Shown piece by piece: positions 17,856-27,300 of a stretch of DNA of 64,000 nucleotides. The stretch's first letter is position 1. Each line of letters begins with the position of its first letter. The DNA comes from Klebsiella oxytoca NBRC 105695 (GTDB taxonomy: Bacteria > Pseudomonadota > Gammaproteobacteria > Enterobacterales > Enterobacteriaceae), in contig NZ_BCZK01000003.1 of assembly GCF_001598695.1 (NCBI RefSeq), positions 248,001 through 312,000 of the forward strand, read 5' to 3'. The position numbers and the translations under genes were made by a program. The notes under the pieces are model-generated. The model did no database searches, was not told the origin of the DNA, and worked only from the letters and a program-made list of their open reading frames with translations.

Positions 17856-18414
17856 CCTGGCCTCCTGTGCGACAGAAACAACCGGTGACGTGGTCATTGA
17901 CCAGACCGCAGGCCTGCATAAAGGAGTAGCAGATAGTGGAGCCGACAAACTTAAAGCCGCGTTTTTTCAGCGCTTTCGATAGCGCGTCAGAAGCGGGGGT
18001 GGTTGTCGGGATCTCCGCCAGCGTGGCGGCGGTCGTCACCTGCGGTTGATTGTCGACGAACGACCAGACGAAATCTGCGAAAGGTTCGCCATTTTCTTCC
18101 ATTGCCAGGAAGGCGCGAGCGTTGCCGATGATGGCCTGGATTTTACCGCGGTGGCGAATAATACCGGCGTCGAGAAGCAGACGTTCAATATCTTCTTCAC
18201 CCATAGCGGCGACGCGAACCGGGTCAAACTGGTGAAAAGCGTTGCGGTAGTTTTCACGCTTTTTCAGCACGGTGATCCACGATAGTCCGGCCTGCTGGCC
18301 CTCAAGGCAAATCATCTCAAACAGCTTACGGGGATTCTTTTCCGCAACGCCCCACTCGCTATCGTGATACTCAATGTATAAAGGATCCTGACTGACCCAT
18401 CCGCAACGTTGCAT
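17833..18414 (-). CDS. tag: 3-Methyladenine DNA glycosylase I
   Basis: A 193-residue base-excision repair enzyme that removes 3-methyladenine from alkylated DNA. The zinc-snap ligands are visible: Cys4 (MQRCGW), His17 (EYHDSEWG) and the C-terminal His and Cys of NDHVTGC. The HhH-type core includes GLSWITVLKKRENYR. Length matches the family (187 in E. coli). It is the first gene of the tag-yiaC pair and divergent from yhjY. Confidence 0.97.
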   Translation of the reverse strand: MQRCGWVSQDPLYIEYHDSEWGVAEKNPRKLFEMICLEGQQAGLSWITVLKKRENYRNAFHQFDPVRVAAMGEEDIERLLLDAGIIRHRGKIQAIIGNARAFLAMEENGEPFADFVWSFVDNQPQVTTAATLAEIPTTTPASDALSKALKKRGFKFVGSTICYSFMQACGLVNDHVTGCFCRTGGQDDSPLGR

Positions 18415-18573
18415 CTGCCTCTCCCTTTTGTCATAAAAATCAGTCGTTCAACTTGACGGCTGAAAGATAAAGATAATAGTTAATACAGGGTTATTATTCC
18501 CACAGCAGGAATAGGGCACCCCATAAAAAAACACAGCAACCTTGCCGTTTCGGCTCTTTTTGGAGTCGCATTA

Positions 18574-19218
18574 ATGATAATAAAGAAATGCAATGGCCTC
18601 CGGGGATTCCTGGTCCCGGCGTGCGTATCCGTCTGGGCGTCGTGTGTTGCCGGTGCGAATGCCTGGCAACAGGAATATATCGCTATCGATACAAAAAGTA
18701 ATACAGCGGAACGCTATACATGGGACAGCGATCACCAACCGCGCTATGAAGATATTCTCGCGGAGCGGATAAATGCGGCCGACGATCCTTCAGGACTGGC
18801 ATTTAATAAGGCAGTCTCCCCGGCAGATAGCGCCCGCGGGATGAGCGTCGGCTGGAATTTCTCTCTGCTCGAGGGCATGACGTCCGGTCCGGTAGCCAGT
18901 TTACATACCGATTTGACTTCGCCGCTGCTTAGCCGAAATGCCGCCGGAGCCGGCTATGTGAATACGCTGGGCTGGCGGGTCGATTACCAGAAATTATGGG
19001 GCGTACATCCGTGGGCGCAGGTGAGCTATAACCAGGGATTAACGACGGATTCTGGCGGGCCGAATCGCGCGCAGGATGGCGCCTGGCGGGACGTGACCTT
19101 TGGCGCGGATATGTCGCTTAACCCCCATATAGCCGCCTGGGCGGCGCTATCGCAGGCGGATAATGTGCCCTCCGGGGAAAACTATCTCTATTTAATGGGC
19201 GTGAGCGCCAATTTTTAA
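18574..19218 (+). CDS. yhjY: YhjY, small autotransporter-type beta-barrel protein
   Basis: A 214-residue exported protein at the yhjY locus. A signal peptide of about 30 residues ends in GANA. The mature part has alternating beta-strand patterns (MSVGWNFSLLEGM, VNTLGWRVDYQKLW, PWAQVSYNQGL, VTFGADMSLNPHIAAWAALSQ) and ends in a terminal Phe, the outer membrane insertion signal. In the related full-length autotransporters this forms the C-terminal barrel. Function unknown. Translation starts at ATG behind GGAG. The 239 bases after it hold the yhjX control region. Confidence 0.83.
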   Translation: MIIKKCNGLRGFLVPACVSVWASCVAGANAWQQEYIAIDTKSNTAERYTWDSDHQPRYEDILAERINAADDPSGLAFNKAVSPADSARGMSVGWNFSLLEGMTSGPVASLHTDLTSPLLSRNAAGAGYVNTLGWRVDYQKLWGVHPWAQVSYNQGLTTDSGGPNRAQDGAWRDVTFGADMSLNPHIAAWAALSQADNVPSGENYLYLMGVSANF

Positions 19219-19336
19219 TTTATTTGTATCATGTTTTATTTAATTTATTAACGTATCAGTTACAGCAGTGACGCATCTTGCAGCGATAGTGGACACTAAC
19301 TTTGCAGTAAATATTTAAGGCGTGAATGTTTTGCAA

Positions 19337-19367
19337 TGTCATTCATTCCGTCTTTTATGCATTTCAT
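19337..19367 (+). promoter_or_regulatory. YpdB-type direct repeat upstream of yhjX
   Basis: Two ten-base direct repeats, tgtcattcat (19337-19346) and tgcatttcat (19358-19367), are separated by exactly 11 bases. This agrees with the E. coli YpdB operator, a repeated ggcatttcat with an 11-base gap, which activates only yhjX in response to pyruvate through the YpdAB two-component system. It lies 90 bases before the yhjX start. Confidence 0.8.
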
Positions 19368-19457
19368 TCCGCAGTAGCGGCAGCTCATGCCTTTTTTCCC
19401 CAGGCTTACAGGGGACTTCGTTATGGTGGCGGCAGTTAATTATTCAGGACAACTGCT

Positions 19458-20660
19458 ATGAACGCTGCAAACCGTCAATACACCCGCTGGCTCACGCTGC
19501 TCGGCACTATCATTACGCAATTTGCGCTGGGATCGGTTTATACATGGAGTTTGTTCAATAGTTCCCTTTCCGCCAAGCTGAACGAACCGGTAAGCCAGGT
19601 GGCATTCTCATTTGGCCTGCTAAGCCTTGGTCTGGCGCTCTCCTCATCCGTGGCGGGTAAATTACAGGAACGTTTTGGCGTCAAACGCGTCACCATGGCG
19701 TCAGGCGTTCTGCTGGGCCTCGGTTTCTTCCTTACCGCTCATTCAAACAGCCTGATGATGCTGTGGCTGAGCGCGGGCCTGCTGGTGGGGCTGGCGGATG
19801 GCGCCGGCTATCTGCTCACGCTGTCAAACTGCGTCAAATGGTTCCCGGAACGTAAGGGGCTGATCTCCGCCTTTTCCATCGGTTCTTATGGGCTTGGCAG
19901 CCTGGGCTTTAAATTTATTGATTCCCATCTGCTGGCGACGGTCGGCCTTGAGAAAACCTTTATTATCTGGGGCGCAATCGTGCTGGTGATGATTGTGTTC
20001 GGCGCGACGCTGATGAAAGACGCACCGAACCATACCGCTACCGCCAACAACGGCGTCGTCGAAAACGACTTCACCCTTGCCGAATCGATGCGTAAACCAC
20101 AGTACTGGATGCTGGCGGTAATGTTCCTGACCGCCTGCATGAGCGGCCTGTACGTGATTGGCGTGGCGAAAGATATTGCCCAGGGGATGGTGCACCTTGA
20201 TGTGGCGACGGCAGCTAACGCGGTCACGGTGATCTCTATCGCTAACCTTAGCGGTCGCCTGGTGCTGGGGATCCTGTCTGATAAAATGTCCCGTATTCGA
20301 GTGATTACCATCGGGCAGGTTGTTTCGCTTATCGGTATGGCGGCGCTGCTGTTCGCTCCGCTGAACGCCACCACTTTCTTCGCCGCCATTGCCTGCGTGG
20401 CCTTTAACTTCGGCGGTACGATTACCGTCTTCCCGTCGCTGGTCAGCGAATTCTTTGGTCTCAATAACCTGGCGAAAAATTACGGCGTGATTTATCTCGG
20501 CTTTGGTATCGGCAGCATTTGCGGTTCCCTGATTGCGTCCCTGTTCGGCGGTTTCTACGTGACCTTCTGCGTCATCTTTGCGCTGCTGATTCTCTCCCTG
20601 GCGCTATCGACCACCATCCGCCAGCCGAAAAGTGAGATTTATCACGAAGCGCATGCCTGA
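19458..20660 (+). CDS. yhjX: YhjX, pyruvate-responsive MFS transporter
   Basis: A 400-residue, 12-span MFS permease of the oxalate:formate antiporter group, with the early motif FALGSVYTWSLFN. It matches E. coli YhjX, whose expression is switched on by YpdAB when external pyruvate is sensed and which is reported to act in pyruvate uptake. It is monocistronic, with AGGA before the ATG and a YpdB-like operator upstream. The link to pyruvate rests on the operator and orthology. Confidence 0.93.
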   Translation: MNAANRQYTRWLTLLGTIITQFALGSVYTWSLFNSSLSAKLNEPVSQVAFSFGLLSLGLALSSSVAGKLQERFGVKRVTMASGVLLGLGFFLTAHSNSLMMLWLSAGLLVGLADGAGYLLTLSNCVKWFPERKGLISAFSIGSYGLGSLGFKFIDSHLLATVGLEKTFIIWGAIVLVMIVFGATLMKDAPNHTATANNGVVENDFTLAESMRKPQYWMLAVMFLTACMSGLYVIGVAKDIAQGMVHLDVATAANAVTVISIANLSGRLVLGILSDKMSRIRVITIGQVVSLIGMAALLFAPLNATTFFAAIACVAFNFGGTITVFPSLVSEFFGLNNLAKNYGVIYLGFGIGSICGSLIASLFGGFYVTFCVIFALLILSLALSTTIRQPKSEIYHEAHA

Positions 20661-20712
20661 AGCCGGGCGTTATCGTGGTCTCGATGATTAATCACCTAAG
20701 CTAATAGTGCCA

Positions 20713-20747
20713 ATCCAACCAAATGTTTTGTAAATGTTTGGTTGGAT
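20713..20747 (+). terminator. Inverted repeat after yhjX
   Basis: An 11-base perfect inverted repeat (atccaaccaaa/tttggttggat) with a 13-base loop starts 53 bases after the yhjX stop. There is no T run, so it may be a factor-dependent or weak terminator, or an mRNA-protecting hairpin. The rest of the gap to eptB (20748-20901) has no further motif that I recognise. Confidence 0.5.
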
Positions 20748-20901
20748 CACATTCCCTCCTGATACTTTTCCCTTCCGCTGTGGTCTACTTAGCGCGCATT
20801 GTAGAGGTTTCTTATAACCAAGCTAAACGCACTTTATTAACCTGCTTACTTATATTGCTTAAGTCGGGCGGTTTTATCTCTTCGTTTTCCAGGTTTTTTG
20901 C

Positions 20902-22590
20902 ATGAAATACATTAAAACGATGACGCAGCTGAAGCTCAGTATCTGGCTGGCGCTGTACATCGGCTGGTTTATGAACGCTGCCGTACTCTTCCGCCGCTTC
21001 GAAGGGTACGCTCAGGAATTTACCATCTGGAAAGGACTCTCAGGGGCAGTGGAACTGGTCGGGACTTTCCTGGTCACCTTCTTTCTGCTGCGTATTTTGT
21101 CGCTGTTCGGACGCCGGGTCTGGCGTATCCTCGCGACTATCGTCGTTCTATTCTCCGCTGCCGCCAGCTATTACATGACCTTCCTGAACGTGGTGATCGG
21201 CTACGGGATTATCGCCTCGGTGATGACCACCGACATCGACTTATCCAGAGAGGTGATCGGCTGGCACCTGATCCTCTGGCTGGTGCTGATGAGCGCGCTG
21301 CCGCTGCTGCTTATCTGGAGCAACCGCTGCCGCTTCACGCTGCTGCGGCAAATTCGTACCCCTGGCCAGCGGATGAAGAATATTACGATCGTATTGCTGG
21401 CGGGATTGATGGTCTGGGGGCCAATCCGTTTGCTGGAGGTCCGTCAGAAGAACTTCGAGCGGAGCTCAGAGGTCGATCTGCCAAGCTACGGCGGCGTAGT
21501 GGCTAACTCCTACCTGCCGTCAAACTGGCTTTCGGCGCTGGGGCTGTACGCGTGGGCGCAGGTTGATGAGTCATCGGATACTAAATCCCTGATTAATCCG
21601 GCGAAAAAATTTACCTACGTGGCGCCCGAAGGGCTCGACGATACCTACGTGGTGTTTATCATCGGCGAAACCACCCGCTGGGATCATATGGGGATTCTGG
21701 GCTATAGCCGTAATACCACGCCTAAGCTGGCGCAGGAGAAAAACCTGGTCGCTTTTCGCGGATACTCCTGCGATACCGCGACTAAGCTGTCCCTGCGCTG
21801 TATGTTCGTCCGTCAGGGCGGGGCGGATGATAATCCGCAGCGGACGCTGAAAGAGCAGAACGTTTTTGCCGTTCTGCATCAGCTTGGCTTTACCGGCGAC
21901 CTGTATGCCATGCAGAGCGAGATGTGGTTCTACAGCAACACGATGGCGAACAATATCGCCTATCGCGAGCAGATTGGCGCGGAGCCGAGTAACCGCGGCA
22001 AGAGCGTTGACGATATGCTGCTGGTGGACGAAATGAAGCGCGGTCTGGCGAAGAATCCCAATGGTAAGCATCTGATTATTCTGCATACCAAAGGGTCGCA
22101 CTTTAACTATACCCAGCGCTATCCGCGCAGTTTTGCGCAGTGGCAGCCGGAGTGCGTTGGCGTCGATAATAAGTGTTCGAAGGCTGAGCTGATTAACTCG
22201 TATGATAACAGCGTGACCTATGTCGATCACTTTATTGTCAGCGTGCTGGATCAGCTGCGGGATAAGAAAGCGATTGTTTTCTATGCCGCCGACCACGGCG
22301 AGTCCATTAATGAGCGCGAGCACCTACACGGTACGCCTCGCAAGATGGCGCCGCCGGAGCAGTTCCGCGTGCCGATGATGGTATGGATGTCGGATAAGTA
22401 TCTGGCGTCTCCCGATCATGCCGCCTCTTTTGCTCGCCTGAAGCAGCAGGCAGCCATGAAGGTGCCGCGCCGCCACGTAGAGCTGTATGACACCATTATG
22501 GGCTGTCTTGGCTATACTTCGCCGGACGGCGGGATTAACCAATATAACAACTGGTGCCACGTTCCTGACGCTGCGGCGAAAAAGCCGTAG
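20902..22590 (+). CDS. eptB: Kdo(2)-lipid A phosphoethanolamine 7''-transferase
   Basis: A 562-residue inner membrane enzyme with five N-terminal spans (to about residue 180) and a periplasmic sulfatase-like domain. It transfers phosphoethanolamine to the outer Kdo of LPS. Metal-site motifs are FIIGETTRWDHMGILGYSR and YAADHGES...HLHGTP, and the likely nucleophile is the Thr in CDTATKLSLRC. In E. coli it depends on sigma-E and is silenced by the sRNAs MgrR and ArcZ. Length and sequence match the E. coli enzyme throughout. Confidence 0.96.
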   Translation: MKYIKTMTQLKLSIWLALYIGWFMNAAVLFRRFEGYAQEFTIWKGLSGAVELVGTFLVTFFLLRILSLFGRRVWRILATIVVLFSAAASYYMTFLNVVIGYGIIASVMTTDIDLSREVIGWHLILWLVLMSALPLLLIWSNRCRFTLLRQIRTPGQRMKNITIVLLAGLMVWGPIRLLEVRQKNFERSSEVDLPSYGGVVANSYLPSNWLSALGLYAWAQVDESSDTKSLINPAKKFTYVAPEGLDDTYVVFIIGETTRWDHMGILGYSRNTTPKLAQEKNLVAFRGYSCDTATKLSLRCMFVRQGGADDNPQRTLKEQNVFAVLHQLGFTGDLYAMQSEMWFYSNTMANNIAYREQIGAEPSNRGKSVDDMLLVDEMKRGLAKNPNGKHLIILHTKGSHFNYTQRYPRSFAQWQPECVGVDNKCSKAELINSYDNSVTYVDHFIVSVLDQLRDKKAIVFYAADHGESINEREHLHGTPRKMAPPEQFRVPMMVWMSDKYLASPDHAASFARLKQQAAMKVPRRHVELYDTIMGCLGYTSPDGGINQYNNWCHVPDAAAKKP

Positions 22591-22679
22591 CGGAGTGGCG
22601 AGTTTCTCGCCGCTTGAGCGACTTTTTCATAATAAGGCATTGACGGGTGTGTATCGCAGCAGTAAGATGCGCCCGCATT

Positions 22680-22756
<77 letters not shown>

Positions 22757-22763
22757 AATTCAA

Positions 22764-22790
22764 AAGCCTGCTCAACGAGCAGGCTTTTTT
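22764..22790 (+). terminator. Terminator of proK
   Basis: A stem of about ten bases (aagcctgctc/gagcaggctt) is followed by six T, 8 bases beyond the tRNA. Confidence 0.92.
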
Positions 22791-22810
22791 GCATCTGTAG
22801 CTTTTACTGA

Positions 22811-22948
22811 TATGCAGCATCGCCTCCGGGAAATTAGCCGCATCGCACACCGCTCCCGGGGGCGGCGCAAAGCGCCTTGCCCGGGCTACAGGTTCAGCAT
22901 TGTTTGCGGGCAGGTAGCCCGGACAGATGCGCAGCATCGCCTCCGGGA
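22811..22948. repeat. REP/BIME cluster between proK and dppA
   Basis: Three related REP-like units: a partial one (22811-22831, gcagcatcgcctccggga), a full one (22851-22888, cccgggggcggcgcaaagcgcc plus ttgcccgggctac) and one in the opposite orientation (22914-22947, gtagcccgg then cgcctccggga). Alternating orientation is typical of BIMEs. Like units occur after bcsC and after yhjJ in this window. Confidence 0.8.
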
Positions 22949-23460
22949 AAAGGCGCTGCCTGCTAAGAGTGTGAAAAAACGCATCCATCCTCATTTCCTG
23001 CCGCCAATTCCCTGTTTTGTGACATCTTCCATTGTATTTTTTATATATGCTCCGATCTTTTTTCGCGAAGCTTATGGATAACTTCAGCATTTTCCGCTGT
23101 GCGTTTTAACGTTCACGCTATTTATCGCTCACATATTGGTCACATCGCAAGAAATTTTTACCATTTCCTGTAATTGCTTATGACTGCCTGTTGAAAAATA
23201 TAAAGGGCTTTATTCTGTCTATTGGCCGCTAGCATAAATTTCTCTGCTGGAAATAGCGCATTGCACTTTTTTTAATCTTTGCCTGCCGATTCTCACCCCG
23301 GATGTAAAACCAGGTTGGCTGTATTGACGTTTCCCCATTCTGTTGACAGATTGTAGGGCATGAGGGGCATTTCATGGAGAATCCGTACTGCAACTCAGTC
23401 GTTTTTGCGAAAGGAATCCCCATCTCTCTCAACGCTTTCGGGCACCACCGACCGGACCGG
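22949..23460. other. Long gene-free region upstream of dppA
   Basis: About 510 bases, more A/T-rich than the flanks, with no convincing reading frame. A ttgaca hexamer at 23342-23347 has no matching -10 at 16-18 bases, and other A/T-rich stretches (23185-23240) are too ambiguous to call. The dppA promoter must lie here or inside the ERIC that follows. Confidence 0.5.
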
Positions 23461-23582
23461 GTATATTCTAAATAGTTCGAGCTGCGGGAAGGCGGCAAGC
23501 TTGAGAATCCCCAGGAGCATAGATGGCTATGTGACTGGAGCGATCGAGCGCAGCCAACGCATCCGTAGTTCGAAATATGACG
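23461..23582. repeat. ERIC element upstream of dppA
   Basis: A standard-length ERIC (about 122 bases). The terminal inverted repeats are gtatattctaaatagttcgag at the left and gtagttcgaaatatgacg at the right. The core aatccccaggagc...gtgactgg and the segment gagcgcagccaacgcat are unmistakable. It ends 61 bases before the dppA start, so it is either in the dppA leader or separates the promoter from the conserved translation-control region. Confidence 0.92.
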
Positions 23583-23615
23583 AATAAAAATAAATAAAGG
23601 TCTGGCGGATATATG

Positions 23616-23630
23616 CAAACAACATCACAT
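23616..23630 (+). promoter_or_regulatory. GcvB target site in dppA mRNA
   Basis: The CA-rich stretch caaacaacatcacat lies 13 bases before the dppA ATG, directly over the ribosome site region. The G/U-rich R1 seed of the Hfq-dependent sRNA GcvB pairs with such sequences, and dppA is a classic GcvB target in E. coli and Salmonella, so repression in amino-acid-rich medium is expected. Confidence 0.72.
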
Positions 23631-23643
23631 TTGGAGCAGAATA

Positions 23644-25251
23644 ATGAGTATTTCCTTGAAGAAATCAGGGATGCTGAAGCTTGGTCTGAGCCTGGTTGCC
23701 ATGACCGTCGCAGCAAGCGTACAAGCGAAGACCCTGGTTTATTGTTCAGAAGGTTCGCCGGAAGGCTTTAACCCACAGCTCTTCACCTCTGGTACCACCT
23801 ATGACGCCAGCTCAGTGCCAATTTATAACCGCCTGGTAGAATTCAAAACCGGCACCACGGAAGTTATTCCGGGCCTGGCGGAGAAATGGGAAGTTAGTGA
23901 AGACGGAAAAACCTATACTTTCCATCTGCGTAAAGACGTGAAGTGGCAGGATAACAAAGATTTTAAACCGACCCGCACGCTGAACGCCGATGACGTCGTT
24001 TTCTCATTCGACAGACAAAAAAATACCAATAACCCGTACCACAAAGTGTCTGGCGGCAGCTATGAATACTTTGAAGGCATGGGATTACCAGACCTGATTA
24101 GCGAAGTGAAGAAAGTGGACGATAATACCGTCCAGTTCGTGCTGACCCGTCCGGAATCGCCGTTCCTTGCCGACCTCGCTATGGACTTCGCCTCTATTCT
24201 GTCAAAAGAGTATGCCGATAACATGCTGAAAGCCGGTACGCCGGAGAAAGTGGACCTCAACCCAATCGGTACCGGTCCGTTCCAGCTGCTGCAGTATCAA
24301 AAAGACTCCCGTATTCTCTATAAAGCCTTCCCGGGTTACTGGGGCACTAAGCCGAAAATCGATCGCCTGGTCTTCTCCATCACCCCTGATGCTTCCGTGC
24401 GCTACGCTAAGCTGCAGAAAAATGAATGCCAGATCATGCCGTACCCGAACCCGGCAGACATCGCGCGCATGAAGGAAGACAAAAATATCACCCTGCTGGA
24501 ACAGCCGGGTCTGAACGTCGGCTACCTCTCTTTTAACACCGAGAAGAAGCCGCTGGATGATGTCAAAGTTCGTCAGGCGCTGACCTACGCGGTAAACAAA
24601 GAAGCGATTATCAAAGCCGTTTATCAGGGCGCCGGCCAGGCCGCGAAGAACCTGATCCCGCCGACCATGTGGGGCTATAACGACGACATTAAAGACTACA
24701 CCTACGATCCAGAAAAAGCGAAAGCGCTGCTGAAAGAGGCGGGACTGGAAAAAGGCTTTACCATCGACCTGTGGGCGATGCCGGTACAGCGTCCGTATAA
24801 CCCGAACGCGCGCCGTATGGCTGAGATGATTCAGGCCGACTGGGCTAAAGTTGGCGTCCAGGCCAAGATCGTGACCTTCGAGTGGGGTGAATACCTCAAG
24901 CGCGCGAAAGCGGGCGAGCACCAGACCGTAATGATGGGCTGGACCGGCGACAACGGGGATCCGGATAACTTCTTCGCGACCCTGTTTAGCTGCGCCGCGG
25001 CAAAAGACGGTTCTAACTACTCCCGCTGGTGCTACAAGCCGTTTGAAGACTTGATTCAACCGGCTCGCGCTACCGACGACCACAACAAGCGTATTGAGCT
25101 GTACAAACAGGCTCAGGTTGTGATGCACGACCAGGCGCCGGCGCTGATCGTCGCTCACTCCACCGTCTATGAGCCGGTGCGTAAAGAGGTCAAAGGCTAC
25201 GTGGTCGATCCATTAGGTAAACACCACTTCGATAACGTCTCTATCGAATAA
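23644..25251 (+). CDS. dppA: Periplasmic dipeptide-binding protein DppA
   Basis: A 535-residue SBP family 5 protein with a signal peptide of about 28 residues ending VQA, then KTLVYCSEGSPEGFNPQ. It captures di- and some tripeptides and heme for the DppBCDF importer and also serves dipeptide chemotaxis in species with Tap. Ribosome site GGAG precedes ATG. The mature sequence is nearly identical to E. coli DppA. It is followed by a strong hairpin and then dppB, so the binding protein can be made in excess of the membrane parts. Confidence 0.98.
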   Translation: MSISLKKSGMLKLGLSLVAMTVAASVQAKTLVYCSEGSPEGFNPQLFTSGTTYDASSVPIYNRLVEFKTGTTEVIPGLAEKWEVSEDGKTYTFHLRKDVKWQDNKDFKPTRTLNADDVVFSFDRQKNTNNPYHKVSGGSYEYFEGMGLPDLISEVKKVDDNTVQFVLTRPESPFLADLAMDFASILSKEYADNMLKAGTPEKVDLNPIGTGPFQLLQYQKDSRILYKAFPGYWGTKPKIDRLVFSITPDASVRYAKLQKNECQIMPYPNPADIARMKEDKNITLLEQPGLNVGYLSFNTEKKPLDDVKVRQALTYAVNKEAIIKAVYQGAGQAAKNLIPPTMWGYNDDIKDYTYDPEKAKALLKEAGLEKGFTIDLWAMPVQRPYNPNARRMAEMIQADWAKVGVQAKIVTFEWGEYLKRAKAGEHQTVMMGWTGDNGDPDNFFATLFSCAAAKDGSNYSRWCYKPFEDLIQPARATDDHNKRIELYKQAQVVMHDQAPALIVAHSTVYEPVRKEVKGYVVDPLGKHHFDNVSIE

Positions 25252-25265
25252 TAACAGCGTGTTTC

Positions 25266-25290
25266 CCCTCTCCCCGCCTTGGGGAGAGGG
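25266..25290 (+). repeat. dppA-dppB intergenic hairpin
   Basis: A perfect ten-base stem (ccctctcccc/ggggagaggg) with a five-base loop and no T run. It lies 14 bases after dppA. Such hairpins protect the upstream message from 3' exonucleases and cause partial attenuation, explaining high DppA relative to DppBCDF. Confidence 0.78.
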
Positions 25291-25358
25291 AATTGACATT
25301 TGTGAGCAATACAGACGTCCTGTCACCAGGCGGGTCGTCACTAGAGAGAATCCGGGTT

Positions 25359-26378
25359 ATGTTGCAGTTCATTCTCCGACGTTTGGGACTTGTCATCCCG
25401 ACATTTATCGGTATTACCCTTCTCACTTTTGCCTTCGTTCATATGATTCCCGGCGACCCGGTGATGATTATGGCGGGCGAACGTGGTATTTCCCCTGAAC
25501 GTCACGCGCAGCTGCTGGCCGAGATGGGCCTTGATAAACCGATGTGGCAGCAGTACGTCAACTATATTTGGGGCGTGATGCACGGTGATTTGGGCATCTC
25601 GCTGAAAAGCCGTATTCCCGTCTGGGAAGAGTTCGTACCGCGCTTTAAAGCCACGATGGAGCTGGGCGTCTGCGCGATGATTTTTGCCGTCATTGTCGGT
25701 ATCCCGGTGGGCGTGCTGGCGGCGGTTAAGCGCGGCTCTATCTTCGACCACACCTCCGTTGGCCTCGCGCTGACCGGCTACTCTATGCCCATCTTCTGGT
25801 GGGGCATGATGCTAATCATGCTGGTGTCGGTGCAGCTCAATCTGACGCCGGTTTCCGGGCGTATCAGCGATACCGTCTTCCTTGACGATACCCTGCCGTT
25901 GACCGGATTTATGCTGATCGATACCGCGATTTGGGGCGAGCCGGGCGACTTTATTGATGCGGTAATGCATATGATCCTGCCCGCGGTGGTGCTGGGGACG
26001 ATTCCCCTGGCGGTGATCGTGCGTATGACCCGTTCGTCGATGCTGGAAGTGCTGGGTGAGGATTATATCCGTACCGCGCGCGCGAAAGGCCTGACGCGGA
26101 TGCGGGTAATCATCGTGCATGCTTTACGTAACGCGATGCTGCCGGTGGTCACGGTTATCGGCCTGCAGGTCGGTACGCTGCTGGCGGGGGCTATCCTGAC
26201 CGAAACCATCTTCTCCTGGCCGGGCCTTGGCCGCTGGCTGATTGATGCGCTGCAGCGCCGCGACTATCCGGTGGTGCAGGGCGGGGTGCTGCTGGTGGCG
26301 ACGATGATTATTCTCGTCAACCTGCTGGTCGACCTATTGTACGGCGTGGTGAACCCGCGTATCCGGCATAAGAAGTAA
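25359..26378 (+). CDS. dppB: Dipeptide ABC transporter permease DppB
   Basis: A 339-residue inner membrane permease with six predicted spans and the EAA loop (GEDYIRTARAKGLTRMRVIIVHALRNAMLPVV, about residues 227-258) that docks the ATPases DppD and DppF. Start chosen at ATG 25359 (MLQFILRRLG), matching E. coli DppB length exactly; 22 upstream in-frame codons are not conserved. It is the second gene of dppABCDF. Confidence 0.97.
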   Translation: MLQFILRRLGLVIPTFIGITLLTFAFVHMIPGDPVMIMAGERGISPERHAQLLAEMGLDKPMWQQYVNYIWGVMHGDLGISLKSRIPVWEEFVPRFKATMELGVCAMIFAVIVGIPVGVLAAVKRGSIFDHTSVGLALTGYSMPIFWWGMMLIMLVSVQLNLTPVSGRISDTVFLDDTLPLTGFMLIDTAIWGEPGDFIDAVMHMILPAVVLGTIPLAVIVRMTRSSMLEVLGEDYIRTARAKGLTRMRVIIVHALRNAMLPVVTVIGLQVGTLLAGAILTETIFSWPGLGRWLIDALQRRDYPVVQGGVLLVATMIILVNLLVDLLYGVVNPRIRHKK

Positions 26379-26387
26379 GGGGCCATC

Positions 26388-27290
26388 ATGTCACAATTTA
26401 CTGAAAATAAAGTTGTCGCCGCGCCGGTGCCAATGACCCCGTTGCAGGAGTTCTGGCACTATTTTAAACGTAATAAAGGCGCCGTCGTGGGGCTGGCCTA
26501 TGTCGCGGTGATGATCATCATCGCCGTCTTTGCCAACTTCCTCGCGCCTTACAATCCGGCGGATCAGTTCCGCGATGCGCTGCTGGCTCCGCCGTTCTGG
26601 CAGGAGGGCGGCAGCATGTCCCACCTGCTCGGCACCGATGACGTTGGCCGCGATATCCTGTCGCGCCTGATGTACGGCGCGCGCCTGTCGCTGCTGGTAG
26701 GCTGTCTGGTCGTTGTGCTATCGCTGATCCTCGGTGTGGTGCTCGGTCTTGTCGCGGGCTATTTTGGCGGCGTGATTGACTCGGTCATTATGCGCGTTGT
26801 CGACATTATGCTGGCCCTGCCAAGTCTGCTGCTGGCGCTGGTGCTGGTGGCCATCTTCGGCCCGTCGATCGTCAATGCCTCTATAGCGCTGACCTTTGTC
26901 GCCCTGCCGCACTACGTGCGTCTGACCCGCGCGGCGGTGCTGGTAGAGGTGAACCGCGATTACGTCACCGCTTCCCGCGTGGCGGGGGCCGGCGCGATGC
27001 GTCAGATGTTCATCAACATTCTTCCTAACTGCCTTGCGCCGCTGATTGTTCAGGCGTCTCTGGGCTTCTCTAACGCCATTCTCGATATGGCCGCTCTTGG
27101 CTTCCTTGGCATGGGTGCGCAGCCGCCGACACCGGAGTGGGGCACGATGCTCTCCGACGTGTTGCAGTTCGCGCAGAGCGCCTGGTGGGTCGTCACCTTT
27201 CCCGGTGTCGCTATCCTGCTGACGGTGCTGGCATTTAACCTGATGGGTGACGGTCTGCGTGACGCGCTCGATCCCAAACTGAAGCAGTAA
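26388..27290 (+). CDS. dppC: Dipeptide ABC transporter permease DppC
   Basis: A 300-residue permease that pairs with DppB. It has an N-terminal cytoplasmic segment, six spans and the EAA loop ([33 protein letters not shown]). The [21 protein letters not shown] block is typical of DppC/OppC. It is 9 bases after dppB with GGGG before the ATG. Confidence 0.97.
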   Translation: MSQFTENKVVAAPVPMTPLQEFWHYFKRNKGAVVGLAYVAVMIIIAVFANFLAPYNPADQFRDALLAPPFWQEGGSMSHLLGTDDVGRDILSRLMYGARLSLLVGCLVVVLSLILGVVLGLVAGYFGGVIDSVIMRVVDIMLALPSLLLALVLVAIFGPSIVNASIALTFVALPHYVRLTRAAVLVEVNRDYVTASRVAGAGAMRQMFINILPNCLAPLIVQASLGFSNAILDMAALGFLGMGAQPPTPEWGTMLSDVLQFAQSAWWVVTFPGVAILLTVLAFNLMGDGLRDALDPKLKQ

Positions 27291-27300
27291 GAGGTTCGAG

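Noticed and set aside
18543-18559. Short gccg/cggc hairpin with tctttttgg before yhjY, considered as a terminator
   Set aside because: The stem is only four bases and no transcript is known to end there.
23342-23347. ttgaca considered as the -35 of dppA
   Set aside because: No -10-like hexamer at 16-18 bases spacing; the call would be arbitrary.
23229-23618. Minus-strand frame of 129 codons upstream of dppA
   Set aside because: More than a third of it is the ERIC element read backwards; no plausible protein.
24202-25158. A 318-codon minus-strand frame inside dppA
   Set aside because: Shadow of dppA codon usage; no start site and low-complexity composition.
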